This document shows positions 25,205 to 34,243 of a stretch of 64,000 nt of DNA, piece by piece. The first letter of the stretch is position 1, and each line of letters opens with the position of its first letter. The DNA is from Flavobacterium kingsejongi (GTDB lineage Bacteria > Bacteroidota > Bacteroidia > Flavobacteriales > Flavobacteriaceae). Under the pieces are notes generated by a model. The model was not told the DNA's origin, did not search any database, and saw only the letters and a program-made list of their open reading frames with translations. The translations under genes were made by a program, and so were the position numbers. The DNA lies in the NCBI RefSeq assembly GCF_003076475.1, contig NZ_CP020919.1, positions 372,001-436,000 on the forward strand, read 5' to 3'.

Positions 25205-25729
25205 TTAATGCTTTTCAATTACTTTAACTTCAACTGCACCGGTATTTTGGAAAAATGTTACCATTTCATCTTCGTTACCATGTACTGCCACTTCCATTAA
25301 GAAGTGATCATCCGTTGTTCTTACATCCGGGTTCTCCGCTGTTTTAAATGGCCATAATCTACTTCTCATATAAAAAGTGATAACCATAAGGTGGGCTGCA
25401 AAAAATACAGTCAACTCAAACATAATTGGAACGAAAGCCGGCATATTCTGGATGTAACTGAAACTTGGCTTACCACCAATATCCTGTGGCCAGTCTTCGA
25501 TCATTACATAATTCATCAGCGCAGTTGCAACTGACAAACCTACCAGTCCGTAAAGAAAAGCACAAATGGCAATTCTTGTTGGGGCTAACCCCATTGCTTT
25601 ATCCAATCCGTGAACCGGGAAAGGTGTAAATACCTCCTCAATGTGATGATGTGCAGCACGGGTCTGTTTAACAGCGTCCATCAGGACATCGTCATCATTA
25701 TAAATAGCATATATAACTTTGTTACTCAT
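25205..25729 (-). CDS. actD: Alternative Complex III subunit ActD (DUF3341)
   Basis: A 174-residue membrane protein with two helices in the middle (about residues 55-75 and 97-120) and soluble ends, matching the DUF3341 family that forms ActD. Recognisable segments are the N-terminal YAIYNDDDVLMDAVKQ, FTPFPVHGLDKAMG, and DHFLMEVAVHG near the end. It has no cofactor of its own and a structural role. Its start overlaps the end of actC by 8 bases, suggesting translational coupling. Confidence 0.9.
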   Translation of the reverse strand: MSNKVIYAIYNDDDVLMDAVKQTRAAHHHIEEVFTPFPVHGLDKAMGLAPTRIAICAFLYGLVGLSVATALMNYVMIEDWPQDIGGKPSFSYIQNMPAFVPIMFELTVFFAAHLMVITFYMRSRLWPFKTAENPDVRTTDDHFLMEVAVHGNEDEMVTFFQNTGAVEVKVIEKH

Positions 25730-27125
25730 GATCTGAATGATTATGTTCTTCTCTTAATTTTTTATAGTTTTCCCCTGAACCTTTTAATATAGTCTTAACC
25801 TCGGCCTGTGCAATTACAGGGAATGTTCTTGAATATAATAAAAACAATACAAAGAAGAATCCAATAGTACCGATATAGAAACCGATATCCACAAACGTCG
25901 GCTGGAACATAGTCCAAGAAGACGGAAGGTAATCCCTGTGTAATGAAGTTACGATAATTACGAAACGCTCGAACCACATACCAATGTTTACAACAATAGA
26001 GATGATGAAAGAGAACATGATACTTGTTCTTAATTTCTTAGACCACATGAACTGTGGAGAGAAAACGTTACAAGTCATCATTAACCAGTACGACCACCAG
26101 TAAGGTCCGGTTGCTCTGTTAAGGAAAGCGTATTGCTCATATTCCACTCCGGAATACCAGGCTACGAAAAGTTCTGTGATATAAGCAGTACCTACGATAG
26201 AACCTGTAATCATGATTACGATGTTCATCAATTCGATATGCTGTACAGTAATATAGTCTTCAAGATTAGAGACCTTTCTCATAATGATCAGCAGGGTATT
26301 TACCATTGCAAATCCGGAGAAGATCGCTCCTGCCACGAAATATGGAGGAAGAATTGTAGTATGCCATCCCGGAATTACGGAAGTAGCAAAGTCAAAAGAT
26401 ACGATGGTGTGTACTGAAAGTACTAAAGGTGTTGCTAAACCGGCCAGTACCAAAGATACTTCTTCAAAACGCTGCCAGTCTTTTGCTCTACCGCTCCATC
26501 CGAAACTTAATGTAGAATAAACTCTTTTTGTAAAAGGTGTAATTGCCCTGTCTCTAAGCATTGCAAAATCAGGAAGCAAACCAGTCCACCAGAAAACCAG
26601 CGATACAGAAAGATACGTTGAAATTGCAAATACGTCCCAAAGTAATGGGGAGTTGAAATTCACCCATAAGGAACCAAATTGATTCGGGATTGGAAGTACC
26701 CAGTAGGCTAACCATGGGCGACCCATGTGGAATACCGGGAACAAACCTGCCTGAACTACAGAGAAAATGGTCATTGCTTCTGCAGAACGGTTAATGGCCA
26801 TTCTCCATTTTTGACGGAATAATAAAAGTACTGCTGAAATCAATGTTCCTGCGTGACCGATACCAACCCACCAAACGAAGTTGGTGATATCCCAGGCCCA
26901 TCCGACTGTTTTATTTAATCCCCATGTACCAATACCTGTAGACACAGTATATATAATACAACCGACTCCCCACAGGAAAGCGGTTAAAGCAATTGAAAAT
27001 ACAATCCACCATTGCTTATTGGCCCTACCTTCTACAGGTCGGGCTACATCTACTGTTATATCGTGATAAGATTTATCACCAATAACTAAAGGTTTTCTAA
27101 TGGGTGCTTCGTAGTGAGACGACAT
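25722..27125 (-). CDS. actC: Alternative Complex III NrfD-like membrane subunit ActC
   Basis: A 467-residue polytopic protein with about 10 helices, of the NrfD/PsrC type. ActC carries the quinol site and a half-channel thought to couple quinol oxidation to the membrane potential. Conserved segments include FVWWVGIGHAGTLISAVLLL near residue 88, and FDFATSVIPGWHTTILPPYFVAGAIFSGFAM. The N-terminal cytoplasmic piece YHDITVDVARPVEG is typical. It overlaps actD at its 3' end and follows actB by 35 bases. Confidence 0.94.
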   Translation of the reverse strand: MSSHYEAPIRKPLVIGDKSYHDITVDVARPVEGRANKQWWIVFSIALTAFLWGVGCIIYTVSTGIGTWGLNKTVGWAWDITNFVWWVGIGHAGTLISAVLLLFRQKWRMAINRSAEAMTIFSVVQAGLFPVFHMGRPWLAYWVLPIPNQFGSLWVNFNSPLLWDVFAISTYLSVSLVFWWTGLLPDFAMLRDRAITPFTKRVYSTLSFGWSGRAKDWQRFEEVSLVLAGLATPLVLSVHTIVSFDFATSVIPGWHTTILPPYFVAGAIFSGFAMVNTLLIIMRKVSNLEDYITVQHIELMNIVIMITGSIVGTAYITELFVAWYSGVEYEQYAFLNRATGPYWWSYWLMMTCNVFSPQFMWSKKLRTSIMFSFIISIVVNIGMWFERFVIIVTSLHRDYLPSSWTMFQPTFVDIGFYIGTIGFFFVLFLLYSRTFPVIAQAEVKTILKGSGENYKKLREEHNHSDHE

Positions 27126-27160
27126 AATCCTTTATATTGTTACTTATTATTATTAATTGA

Positions 27161-30100
27161 CTAGGTATTTCTTACTTTAACGTGGTAGAATACATTTGGT
27201 TTTGTTCCAATGTGCTCTAATAAATGATACATTCTATCATCCTCTACCAGTTGCGCTACTTCGCTTTCTTTATCGTTAACATCTCCAAAGACCATAGCAC
27301 CACTGCTACAAGCTGCTGAACATGCACAAGCGTTGTTAAACTCATCTTTAGCCACTACTCTGCCTTCGCGTTTCGCTTTTAAGATTACTGCCTGAGTAGA
27401 CTGGATACAGAAAGAACATTTTTCCATAACCCCTCTGGAACGAACAACTACATCTGGATTCAATACCATACGACCTAAATCATCGTTCATATGATAATCG
27501 AATTCACTGTTTTTGTTGTAAAGGAACCAGTTGAAACGACGTACTTTATAAGGACAGTTATTTGCACAGTAACGGGTACCTACACAACGGTTATACGCCA
27601 TATGGTTTTGTCCCTGACGACCGTGAGAAGTTGCAGCCACAGGACATACCGTTTCACAAGGTGCGTGGTTACAGTGCTGACACATTACCGGTTGGAATGC
27701 CACCTGAGGGTTATCAGAAGGATGCTCAAGACCCTGGAAAGTATCGATAGAATTCATTAATCCTGATGCCTTATCCTTAGTAATACCATCGCCTTCGAAT
27801 GTCTCTTCAGAAGAATAATACCTGTCAATACGCAACCAGTGCATATCACGGCTTCTTCTTACCTCTGACTTACCAACTACAGGAACGTTGTTTTCAGCAT
27901 GGCAGGCGATAACGCACGCACCACAACCTGTACAAGAGTTCAAGTCGATTGACAAGTTAAAGTGATGCCCTACAGAACGGTCAAATTCCGTCCATAAGTC
28001 CACTTTTGTAGAAGGTGTTTCTTTGTGATCCAGAGATACCATTGGAACTGGGTTCCAGATTTCTGCATCTTTTGTATTGAAGATATTCAGTGTTGTTTCT
28101 TTCACGATATCACCTCTTCCCATCAGGGTTCTTTGCAGCTGTACGCAGGCAAATTCATGATCAGATCCGGATTCTTTCGTGATTTTCACAGCCTGAACGC
28201 CATTAAAATCTTTGTATAATGAGTAAGCATTAACACCTACCTGCATTTCTGTTTTCAAGGCCGCTTTACGTCCGTATCCTAAAGCAAGACCTACAGTCCC
28301 TTTAGCTTGTCCCGGCTGAATGATTACAGGCACTTTTTCAAGTTTAGTCCCTCCAACTTCAAGCGTTACATAACTTCCGTTCAAACCACCATTAGCAACA
28401 TTGTAGTTTTTCAATCCTAAATTGTCAGCATCAACTCTGGAAATGGTCAGGTAGTTATCCCAGGATACTCTTGTAATAGGATCCGGAAACTCCTGTAACC
28501 ATGGGTTGTTAGCCTGCTGACCATCACCCATACCAGTTTTAGTATACAAAACAAGCTCTAAAGCTCCTGCTGGTTTAGACTGGCTTAATGCTGTAGCTGC
28601 CGCTGCAATACCTGCAACTGACCCAGCTCCACCACCAGAAACCGTACCTACGAAGAAACCGTCATGTACTGCCTGGTTCCATGTTTTTCCTGAAAGCACT
28701 GAAGCATTCCAGTACCCTTTCAGGTAATCATAGTAGGAAGTTGAGTTTCCTGCCCAGGTCAATAAAGCTTCCTGAAATTGTTTGGTCTCAAATAAAGGAC
28801 GAATCGTAGGCTGCATAAGGCTATAATGCCCTTTCACGATGGTAACATCGCCCCATGATTCTAAATAGTGTGGTGCAGCAGCTGCAATAGTAGAAGCTAA
28901 AACGGTCTCATCTTCTTTTAAAGAGAATGTTACACTGGTTTTAACTTTTTTCAGCGCTTCACCGAATTCTTTACCGTTTGGCAAAGTATACACAGGATTT
29001 ACACCACTCATAATAAGTGTATGTACATTTCCTGCTTTAATATCGTTTAGTAATTCCAGCACCTGAGCACTGTTACCTTTTCTTATTTGTCTTGTCTGAG
29101 TAGTATTGAAAGCCTCACTACCCAAAGCCTGATTGATTGCCAACACTAAAAGCTGAGCGTTTTTATCCTGAAGACCAGAAACTAAAACTCCTTTACTTCC
29201 CGCAGCTTTCAATTGGGCGGCAGCATTATTTACCGCTTCCTCATTGGCAAATTTACCAACAGCTACTGCATTACCAGTAACAATGCCGTAAATTTTTGCT
29301 AAGGCTAATTTTTGATCTGTAACAGTCATTGGATAACGCTTGTCAGCATTTGCACCCGTTAAAGACATGTTTGATTCAAATTGAATATGACGGGACATTT
29401 TTCCGTTTTTCGGAACTCTGCCTTTACCATAATTACAATCAAATCCACCACCTTGCCAGTCTCCAAGGAAATCGGCACCTACTGAAACAATAGTAGCTGC
29501 TTTACCAAAATCGTAATCTACTAAAGCACGCTCTCCGTAAACTTCCTGGAAAGCATCCAACGCCTCAGAAGAAGAAACTGCATCATATACCACATGCTTA
29601 GCACCTGGATATTTTGCAATGAATTCCGCAATAAGCTTATCTGTAGATGGACTTGCAGTGGTATTCGTTAATACTACGATTTGTTTTCCTGTTGCTTTTG
29701 CTTCTGCTAAAGAAGCTGCAACATTAGCATTAACCGCATCCCATGATTCTGATTTACCAGCGATCTTTGGATTTTTCAAACGCATACTGTCATACATTGA
29801 CAATACAGACGCATGAACCCTTGCATTAGGGGCTATTTTTGAACCGGCTAAATTATTAGCTTCAACTTTAATAGGACGACCTTCTCTGGTTTTGATTAAG
29901 ATATTAGCAAAATCAAATCCATCTGCAATTGTAGTTGCATAAAAATCGGCAACACCTGGAATAATTTCTTCTGGCTGAACAACATAAGGAATCGACTTCA
30001 TCACCGGACCTTCACATGATGCTAAAGTTGCCGCCGCAGTACTAAAACCAACGTACTTCAAAAAGTCACGACGTGTTGTAGATGACGCACCCAATGCTTC

Positions 30101-30226
30101 TTTATCTCCTAAAAATTCATCAGTAGGTATTGCTTCAACAAATTCGTTATTTCTAAGCGTCTCAACAATAGAACTATTATCGTTTAGTTCTTCAACACTT
30201 TTCCAGTATTTTTTGTTTGATGACAT
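27161..30226 (-). CDS. actB: Alternative Complex III iron-sulfur subunit ActB (Tat-exported, molybdopterin-oxidoreductase-like)
   Basis: A 1021-residue subunit. Residues 52-70 hold a Tat motif (TRRDFLK) and hydrophobic core ending LASC, preceded by about 50 extra residues, the extended Tat leader known for this family. The first large part (about 75-700) is a molybdopterin-oxidoreductase-like fold that in ActB does not bind molybdenum. The C-terminal part is ferredoxin-like, with cysteine sets CTGCGACVIACH, CQHCNHAPCETVCP, CVGTRYCANNCP and later CSFC and CACSAACSSGA, matching the usual three [4Fe-4S] and one [3Fe-4S] clusters. It takes electrons from quinol at the ActC interface. It lies between actA and actC, with gaps of about 32-35 bases. 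Confidence 0.95.
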   Translation of the reverse strand: MSSNKKYWKSVEELNDNSSIVETLRNNEFVEAIPTDEFLGDKEALGASSTTRRDFLKYVGFSTAAATLASCEGPVMKSIPYVVQPEEIIPGVADFYATTIADGFDFANILIKTREGRPIKVEANNLAGSKIAPNARVHASVLSMYDSMRLKNPKIAGKSESWDAVNANVAASLAEAKATGKQIVVLTNTTASPSTDKLIAEFIAKYPGAKHVVYDAVSSSEALDAFQEVYGERALVDYDFGKAATIVSVGADFLGDWQGGGFDCNYGKGRVPKNGKMSRHIQFESNMSLTGANADKRYPMTVTDQKLALAKIYGIVTGNAVAVGKFANEEAVNNAAAQLKAAGSKGVLVSGLQDKNAQLLVLAINQALGSEAFNTTQTRQIRKGNSAQVLELLNDIKAGNVHTLIMSGVNPVYTLPNGKEFGEALKKVKTSVTFSLKEDETVLASTIAAAAPHYLESWGDVTIVKGHYSLMQPTIRPLFETKQFQEALLTWAGNSTSYYDYLKGYWNASVLSGKTWNQAVHDGFFVGTVSGGGAGSVAGIAAAATALSQSKPAGALELVLYTKTGMGDGQQANNPWLQEFPDPITRVSWDNYLTISRVDADNLGLKNYNVANGGLNGSYVTLEVGGTKLEKVPVIIQPGQAKGTVGLALGYGRKAALKTEMQVGVNAYSLYKDFNGVQAVKITKESGSDHEFACVQLQRTLMGRGDIVKETTLNIFNTKDAEIWNPVPMVSLDHKETPSTKVDLWTEFDRSVGHHFNLSIDLNSCTGCGACVIACHAENNVPVVGKSEVRRSRDMHWLRIDRYYSSEETFEGDGITKDKASGLMNSIDTFQGLEHPSDNPQVAFQPVMCQHCNHAPCETVCPVAATSHGRQGQNHMAYNRCVGTRYCANNCPYKVRRFNWFLYNKNSEFDYHMNDDLGRMVLNPDVVVRSRGVMEKCSFCIQSTQAVILKAKREGRVVAKDEFNNACACSAACSSGAMVFGDVNDKESEVAQLVEDDRMYHLLEHIGTKPNVFYHVKVRNT

Positions 30227-30258
30227 TGTATATAAATATTAGCTTCTTAATAATTTGA

Positions 30259-31581
30259 TTAATAGTGACACTTACCGCATTCCAAACCTCCCATTTGTGC
30301 CGCAGTCAATTTGTCAACACCATATTTCTTAGAAAGTTCTTCATGGATTTTCTTGTAGTACTCGTTACCTTCCACTTTTACATTCGTTTCACGGTGACAA
30401 TTAATACACCACCCCATTGTCAATGGAGAATGTTGTTCCATAATTTCCATAGTTTCAACACTACCGTGACAAGTCTGACACTCTAAACCTGCAACAGAAA
30501 CGTGTTGTGAGTGATTAAAGTAAACAAAGTCAGGAAGATTATGAATTCTGATCCATTTTACCGGCTTGGATTTTCCAGTATATTTCTGAGCGGTTTTATC
30601 CCATCCTACTGCATCATACAGTTTCTGGATTTCACCTGTGTAGTAATCTTTAGAGTAATCTACATAAGTAGAGTCTTTATCCCCCTGGAAATCGGCAATA
30701 TTCTTATGACAGTTCATACAAACATTCAAAGAAGGAATACCAGACGTCTTACTTACCCTTGCAGAAGAGTGACAGTATTTACAATCAATACCGTTATCCC
30801 CAGCATGGATCTTATGAGAGAAGTGAATTGGCTGAATTGGCTGATACCCCTGATCTACACCTACCTGCATCAGGTAACCGTAAACAAAGTACCCACTACC
30901 TAACAATAGGAAAATAGCTGTAACCAAAATCAAAAACTGATTTCTTGCAAATGCTACCCAGATTGGAGTAGTTGGCTCTTTTTTAGCCACTTCCACACCA
31001 TTTGCTTTAGCGATATTTGTCAAAACCCTGTTTACCATAAACAGCATCACAACTAAAATAGCCATCACAAGACCTAAAGCAAGCAGTACGATTTGATTCG
31101 AAACACCACCTTCATTAGAACCCTGAGCACCTGGCAAAGCAGCAACCGCAGCGGGTTTCTCTTCTACCATTGATGTATACGCTATAATATTATCGATATC
31201 AGCAGTAGACAATTGTGGAAATGCAGTCATGTTAGCCTTTCCATTTTCTTCAAAAAGCTTTACCGCAGCAGCATCACCAGACTTAATCATCTCGCTACTG
31301 TTGTGGATCCACTTATAAAGCCACTCTTTATCGTGTTTTTCAGCAACTCCCCTAAGTGCAGGACCTGTAGATTTTGCATCCAGCTTGTGACAAGCTGCAC
31401 AATTGGAATTAAACAATGCCTTACCCTTTACCGGATCTGCTGTACCCCCCGGAGCTGCTACTGCTGCCACCGGCTCTGCTGCTGCTCCCTGAGCATAGGA
31501 AGCAATTGAGAAATTTAACACAAGTGCTAAACTGAATAATAAAATTCTTGAAATCGAATTATGGCTACCCACCTTTTTCAT
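30259..31581 (-). CDS. actA: Alternative Complex III multihaem cytochrome c subunit ActA
   Basis: First gene of the respiratory operon. The 440-residue exported protein has six CxxCH haem motifs. One is in an N-terminal monohaem domain (CAACHKLD, about residue 60). Five are in the C-terminal pentahaem domain: CKYCH, CMNCH, CQTCH, CINCH and the very terminal CGKCHY. A signal peptide (residues 1-31) opens the protein, and two hydrophobic segments (about 165-190 and 215-238) separate the haem domains. The pentahaem part is standard ActA; the N-terminal monohaem domain looks like an added electron-transfer arm. The divergent SPOR gene is 216 bases away. I see no clear TAnnTTTG box for actA. Confidence 0.93.
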   Translation of the reverse strand: MKKVGSHNSISRILLFSLALVLNFSIASYAQGAAAEPVAAVAAPGGTADPVKGKALFNSNCAACHKLDAKSTGPALRGVAEKHDKEWLYKWIHNSSEMIKSGDAAAVKLFEENGKANMTAFPQLSTADIDNIIAYTSMVEEKPAAVAALPGAQGSNEGGVSNQIVLLALGLVMAILVVMLFMVNRVLTNIAKANGVEVAKKEPTTPIWVAFARNQFLILVTAIFLLLGSGYFVYGYLMQVGVDQGYQPIQPIHFSHKIHAGDNGIDCKYCHSSARVSKTSGIPSLNVCMNCHKNIADFQGDKDSTYVDYSKDYYTGEIQKLYDAVGWDKTAQKYTGKSKPVKWIRIHNLPDFVYFNHSQHVSVAGLECQTCHGSVETMEIMEQHSPLTMGWCINCHRETNVKVEGNEYYKKIHEELSKKYGVDKLTAAQMGGLECGKCHY

Positions 31582-31751
31582 ATTTAAAACGGTTATCGAC
31601 TAATTTGGTATGATTTTTTCTATATAAAAATTATAGAAAATTTCACACGTTTTTTTAAAACTTCCACAAAAATACGACTTATGAGTTATTCTCAAAAACC
31701 TAATTAAGCCTTATTTTCAATTTATAATTATTCTAAATAATATTTTTAATT

Positions 31752-31779
31752 TTGATTAATTTGAGAAATAGTACATTTG
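31752..31779 (+). promoter_or_regulatory. Promoter of the SPOR-domain gene
   Basis: TTG at 31752-31754, 17 bases, then TAcaTTTG at 31772-31779, matching the Bacteroidota -33/-7 pattern. The box ends 18 bases before the ATG at 31798. A TTG inside the box could be mistaken for a start codon. Confidence 0.6.
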
Positions 31780-31797
31780 CATAAAACACAGTTCATT

Positions 31798-32187
31798 ATG
31801 AGAATTTTAAGACCTACAAAAACGCTTCTACCCTTGTTATTTATCGCATTCACATCCACTGCTTTATATTCACAGGAAAGCAATATAACGATACAACAAG
31901 ACCCCAAATTCGATCAATTACTCAAAGAAAAGCGCAAAATCAATTCATCTATAACCGTTAATGACCGCTATAAAATCCAAATCTTCTACGGTGATAATGA
32001 CGGGGCCCGAAAAGCCCTTACAGACTTTAAAAGAGACTTTAAAGAGCTGGACGGTACGATCATCTTTAACTCGCCAAGTTACAAAGTATGGGTCGGGAAC
32101 TTTAAGACCAAATTAGAGGCTGAAAGAAACCTTTTAGACCTTAAAAAGAAATATCCAGGCGCTCTTTTAATCAAGCCAAACAAATAA
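31798..32187 (+). CDS. Exported SPOR-domain protein
   Basis: A 129-residue protein with an N-terminal signal peptide (LPLLFIAFTSTALYSQ) and a C-terminal SPOR repeat (about residues 55-125: YKIQIFYGDNDGARKALTDF, then YKVWVGNFKTKLEAERNLLDLKKKYPGA). SPOR domains bind denuded glycan strands of septal peptidoglycan, so a periplasmic envelope role is likely. I start it at the ATG 31798; an in-frame TTG at 31777 lies within the promoter box and would spoil the signal peptide. It is monocistronic, divergent from actA and followed by a terminator. Confidence 0.88.
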   Translation: MRILRPTKTLLPLLFIAFTSTALYSQESNITIQQDPKFDQLLKEKRKINSSITVNDRYKIQIFYGDNDGARKALTDFKRDFKELDGTIIFNSPSYKVWVGNFKTKLEAERNLLDLKKKYPGALLIKPNK

Positions 32188-32195
32188 AAAAATAA

Positions 32196-32225
32196 AAAAA
32201 TCCCGATAAATTCGGGATTTTTTTT
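32196..32225 (+). terminator. Terminator of the SPOR-domain gene
   Basis: AAATCCCGA / TCGGGATTT (9-bp stem, 5-base loop, 32198-32220), with the T-run continuing to 32225, 10 bases after the stop codon. Confidence 0.88.
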
Positions 32226-32264
32226 GATCCAACAGCAAGAAAGTAATTCTTAAAAAAGACCACA

Positions 32265-32285
32265 AAAAAGAAGCCGTCTCAAAAC
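32265..32285 (+). repeat. Left terminal inverted repeat of the IS1182-family element
   Basis: Matches the reverse complement of 36632-36652 at 20 of 21 positions; the difference is C versus T in GAAGCYGTC. Confidence 0.85.
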
Positions 32286-32307
32286 AAATTTTGAGACGGT
32301 TTTTTTA
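32274..32307. terminator. Hairpin inside the IS1182 left end, terminator-like
   Basis: CCGTCTCAAAA / TTTTGAGACGG (32274-32284 and 32289-32299) is a perfect 11-bp stem with a 4-base loop, followed by seven T residues on the plus strand and preceded by an A-run. It can therefore stop transcription entering or leaving the element in either direction, including the transposase transcript. Confidence 0.7.
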
Positions 32308-32364
32308 TTTGATACAATTTTGGATTTTAACTATCTAGATTTTAACGGGAGTAAAAAATTGCCT

Positions 32365-32499
32365 TTATGCTGCAATTTTCTTTCTTAAGTTGTGACCTAA
32401 AGCCATTAATCCGAATTCTAATTCTACTTTTTGAAGTCCTTTTAAAGAAAACCGTCTAAAACCGTTATTATGCTTGAGTTGAGCGAATACAGGCTCTAC
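32365..32499 (-). pseudogene. 3' fragment of the interrupted IS1182-family transposase gene
   Basis: The minus strand reads VEPVFAQLKHNNGFRRF and on through to a stop at 32365-32367, 44 codons in all. This is the conserved C-terminus of IS1182-type transposases. It is in frame with the 5' piece at 35142-36551: removing the IS21 element and one GTAGAG copy restores a 512-residue protein. It has no start of its own. Confidence 0.9.
32494..32499 (+). repeat. Target site duplication of the IS21-family element, left copy
   Basis: CTCTAC directly precedes the element's terminal TG. The identical hexamer directly follows the right terminus at 35142-35147. Six bases is within the 4-8 typical for IS21. 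Confidence 0.85.
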
Positions 32500-32602
32500 T
32501 GGAAAAACCGGTCAATTTGACCACCTAATTCCGGAGTAAATTGACCACCCGTTCCGGAGCAAACTGACCACCTAATTCCGGAGCAAATTGACCACCAAGT
32601 TT
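32500..32602 (+). repeat. Left-end multiple repeats of the IS21-family element
   Basis: Four close copies of a motif like AATTGACCACCTAATTCCGG, spaced about 23-24 bases, run from the terminus towards istA. In IS21 elements such repeats bind the IstA transposase. Confidence 0.8.
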
Positions 32603-32679
32603 TGTGGTGAATTAAGTATTAAAAACTATTGATTTTTTCATGTTGTTAGAACCATACATTCGTTAAAAATTTACGGATT

Positions 32680-34227
32680 ATGGCAAACAAAATAACAGAC
32701 ATGAGTAAAATTAGAAAAGTAATTAAATTCTATTGTAATGGAAAGAGTAAGTTATTTATAAGTAGCTACTTATCCCTTTCAAGAAATACGGTAAAGAAAT
32801 ATATTTCTTTATTTGAAGTTCTCGAATTAAGCTTTGAATTAATCGACCAAAAAACCGATGCAGAGCTGGAACTTTTATTCTCCCAGACTAGTGTAGAGGC
32901 CATTAGCCCGAGATTACAGACACTTTATGATTTTTTTCCTAAAATGGAACGTGAACTAAAAAAAGTTGGCGTTACCGTACAGCATATGTGGGAACAATAT
33001 ATTGCTGTAAATCCTGATGGTTATCGAACTTCACAATTTCATTATCATTACAATATATGGGGCAAACGAGTTAATCCGGTCATGCATATGAACCATAAGG
33101 CTGGTGATAAAATGTATGTTGATTATGCCGGAAAGACACTCTCAATTATTGATATAGATACTGGAGAAGTCAAAGAAGTACAATTTTTTGTAGCAATATT
33201 GGGCGCTAGCCAATACACGTATGCTGAAGCTTCCATGAGCCAGCAAAAGGAAAACTTTGTTGACTCGGTAGAAAATGCCATGCGCTTTTTTGAAGGCACT
33301 CCTGCCGCCATTGTTCCAGATAATTTAAAATCTGCCGTAATAAAAAGCAGTCGTTTTGAACCGACAATCAATGAAACCCTGGCTGATTTAGCAGAACATT
33401 ACGAAACCACAATTTTACCTGCCAGAGCTTACAGGCCCAGAGACAAGTCACTAGTTGAAGGAGCTGTTAAGATATTATATCGAAGGATTTATGTAACCAT
33501 AAAAGAAACTAAGTTCTTTTCTCTGGAAGAATTAAACCAGCAGATCTGGGATTTACTTGACTCTCACAATAACAGAAAACTGACAGGACGCCCTTATTCC
33601 CGCTTTGAATTATTTTTAGAAGACGAGAAAGAAAAACTGCGTCCACTCCCACAAGATCGTTTTGAAATTAAATACCAGTCTTTTGCAACAGTAATGCAAA
33701 ACGGTCATGTTCAATTAAGCCAGGACAAAAACTATTACAGCGTTCCGTATCAATATGTAAAGAAGAAAGCCAAGCTGTTATATACCAAATCAACAGTAGA
33801 GATTTATTATAAATACAATCGAATAGCTGTACATCCAAGAAACTACAAACCTTATGTCTATACAACAACTCCTGAGCATTTAGCCAGTACACATCAATTT
33901 GTAGCCCAATGGAGTGCTGCCCGCTTCATTGAATGGGCTAATAATATTGATGAGTCAGTAGGAGAATATATAATGCAGATAATCGAAAGCAGAAATCATC
34001 CAGAACAGGCTTATAAAAGCTGTTTAGGAATACTGAATTTTGAAAAAAAGGTAGGCAGACAGCGATTAATAAATGCCTGCAGGCGGGCACTTGATTTTAA
34101 AATTTACAATTTTAAGACCATACAAAACATTTTAGAAAACAACTTGGATCATATTGATTTTGATCAAGAACCTGAGCAGGAACTTCCCGATCACAGTAAC
34201 ATAAGAGGAAAACACTATTATAACTAA
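32680..34227 (+). CDS. istA: IS21-family transposase IstA
   Basis: A 515-residue DDE transposase. An N-terminal helix-turn-helix (about residues 10-45, ISSYLSLSRNTVKKYI) is followed by an integrase-core domain with catalytic Asp in DKMYVDYAGKTL, Asp in AAIVPDNLKSAVIKS and Glu in SLVEGAVKILYRRIY. The C-terminal part contains GRPYSRFELF and YYSVPYQYVKKK, both usual for IstA. istB follows after 16 bases, the normal arrangement. The full-length frame suggests activity. Confidence 0.95.
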   Translation: MANKITDMSKIRKVIKFYCNGKSKLFISSYLSLSRNTVKKYISLFEVLELSFELIDQKTDAELELLFSQTSVEAISPRLQTLYDFFPKMERELKKVGVTVQHMWEQYIAVNPDGYRTSQFHYHYNIWGKRVNPVMHMNHKAGDKMYVDYAGKTLSIIDIDTGEVKEVQFFVAILGASQYTYAEASMSQQKENFVDSVENAMRFFEGTPAAIVPDNLKSAVIKSSRFEPTINETLADLAEHYETTILPARAYRPRDKSLVEGAVKILYRRIYVTIKETKFFSLEELNQQIWDLLDSHNNRKLTGRPYSRFELFLEDEKEKLRPLPQDRFEIKYQSFATVMQNGHVQLSQDKNYYSVPYQYVKKKAKLLYTKSTVEIYYKYNRIAVHPRNYKPYVYTTTPEHLASTHQFVAQWSAARFIEWANNIDESVGEYIMQIIESRNHPEQAYKSCLGILNFEKKVGRQRLINACRRALDFKIYNFKTIQNILENNLDHIDFDQEPEQELPDHSNIRGKHYYN

Positions 34228-34243
34228 ATTAAATCTTGAAAAA

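Noticed and set aside
32386..32500. A free-standing small gene ending LGHNLRKKIAA
   Set aside because: It is the C-terminus of the IS1182 transposase cut off by the IS21 insertion, lacking its own start.
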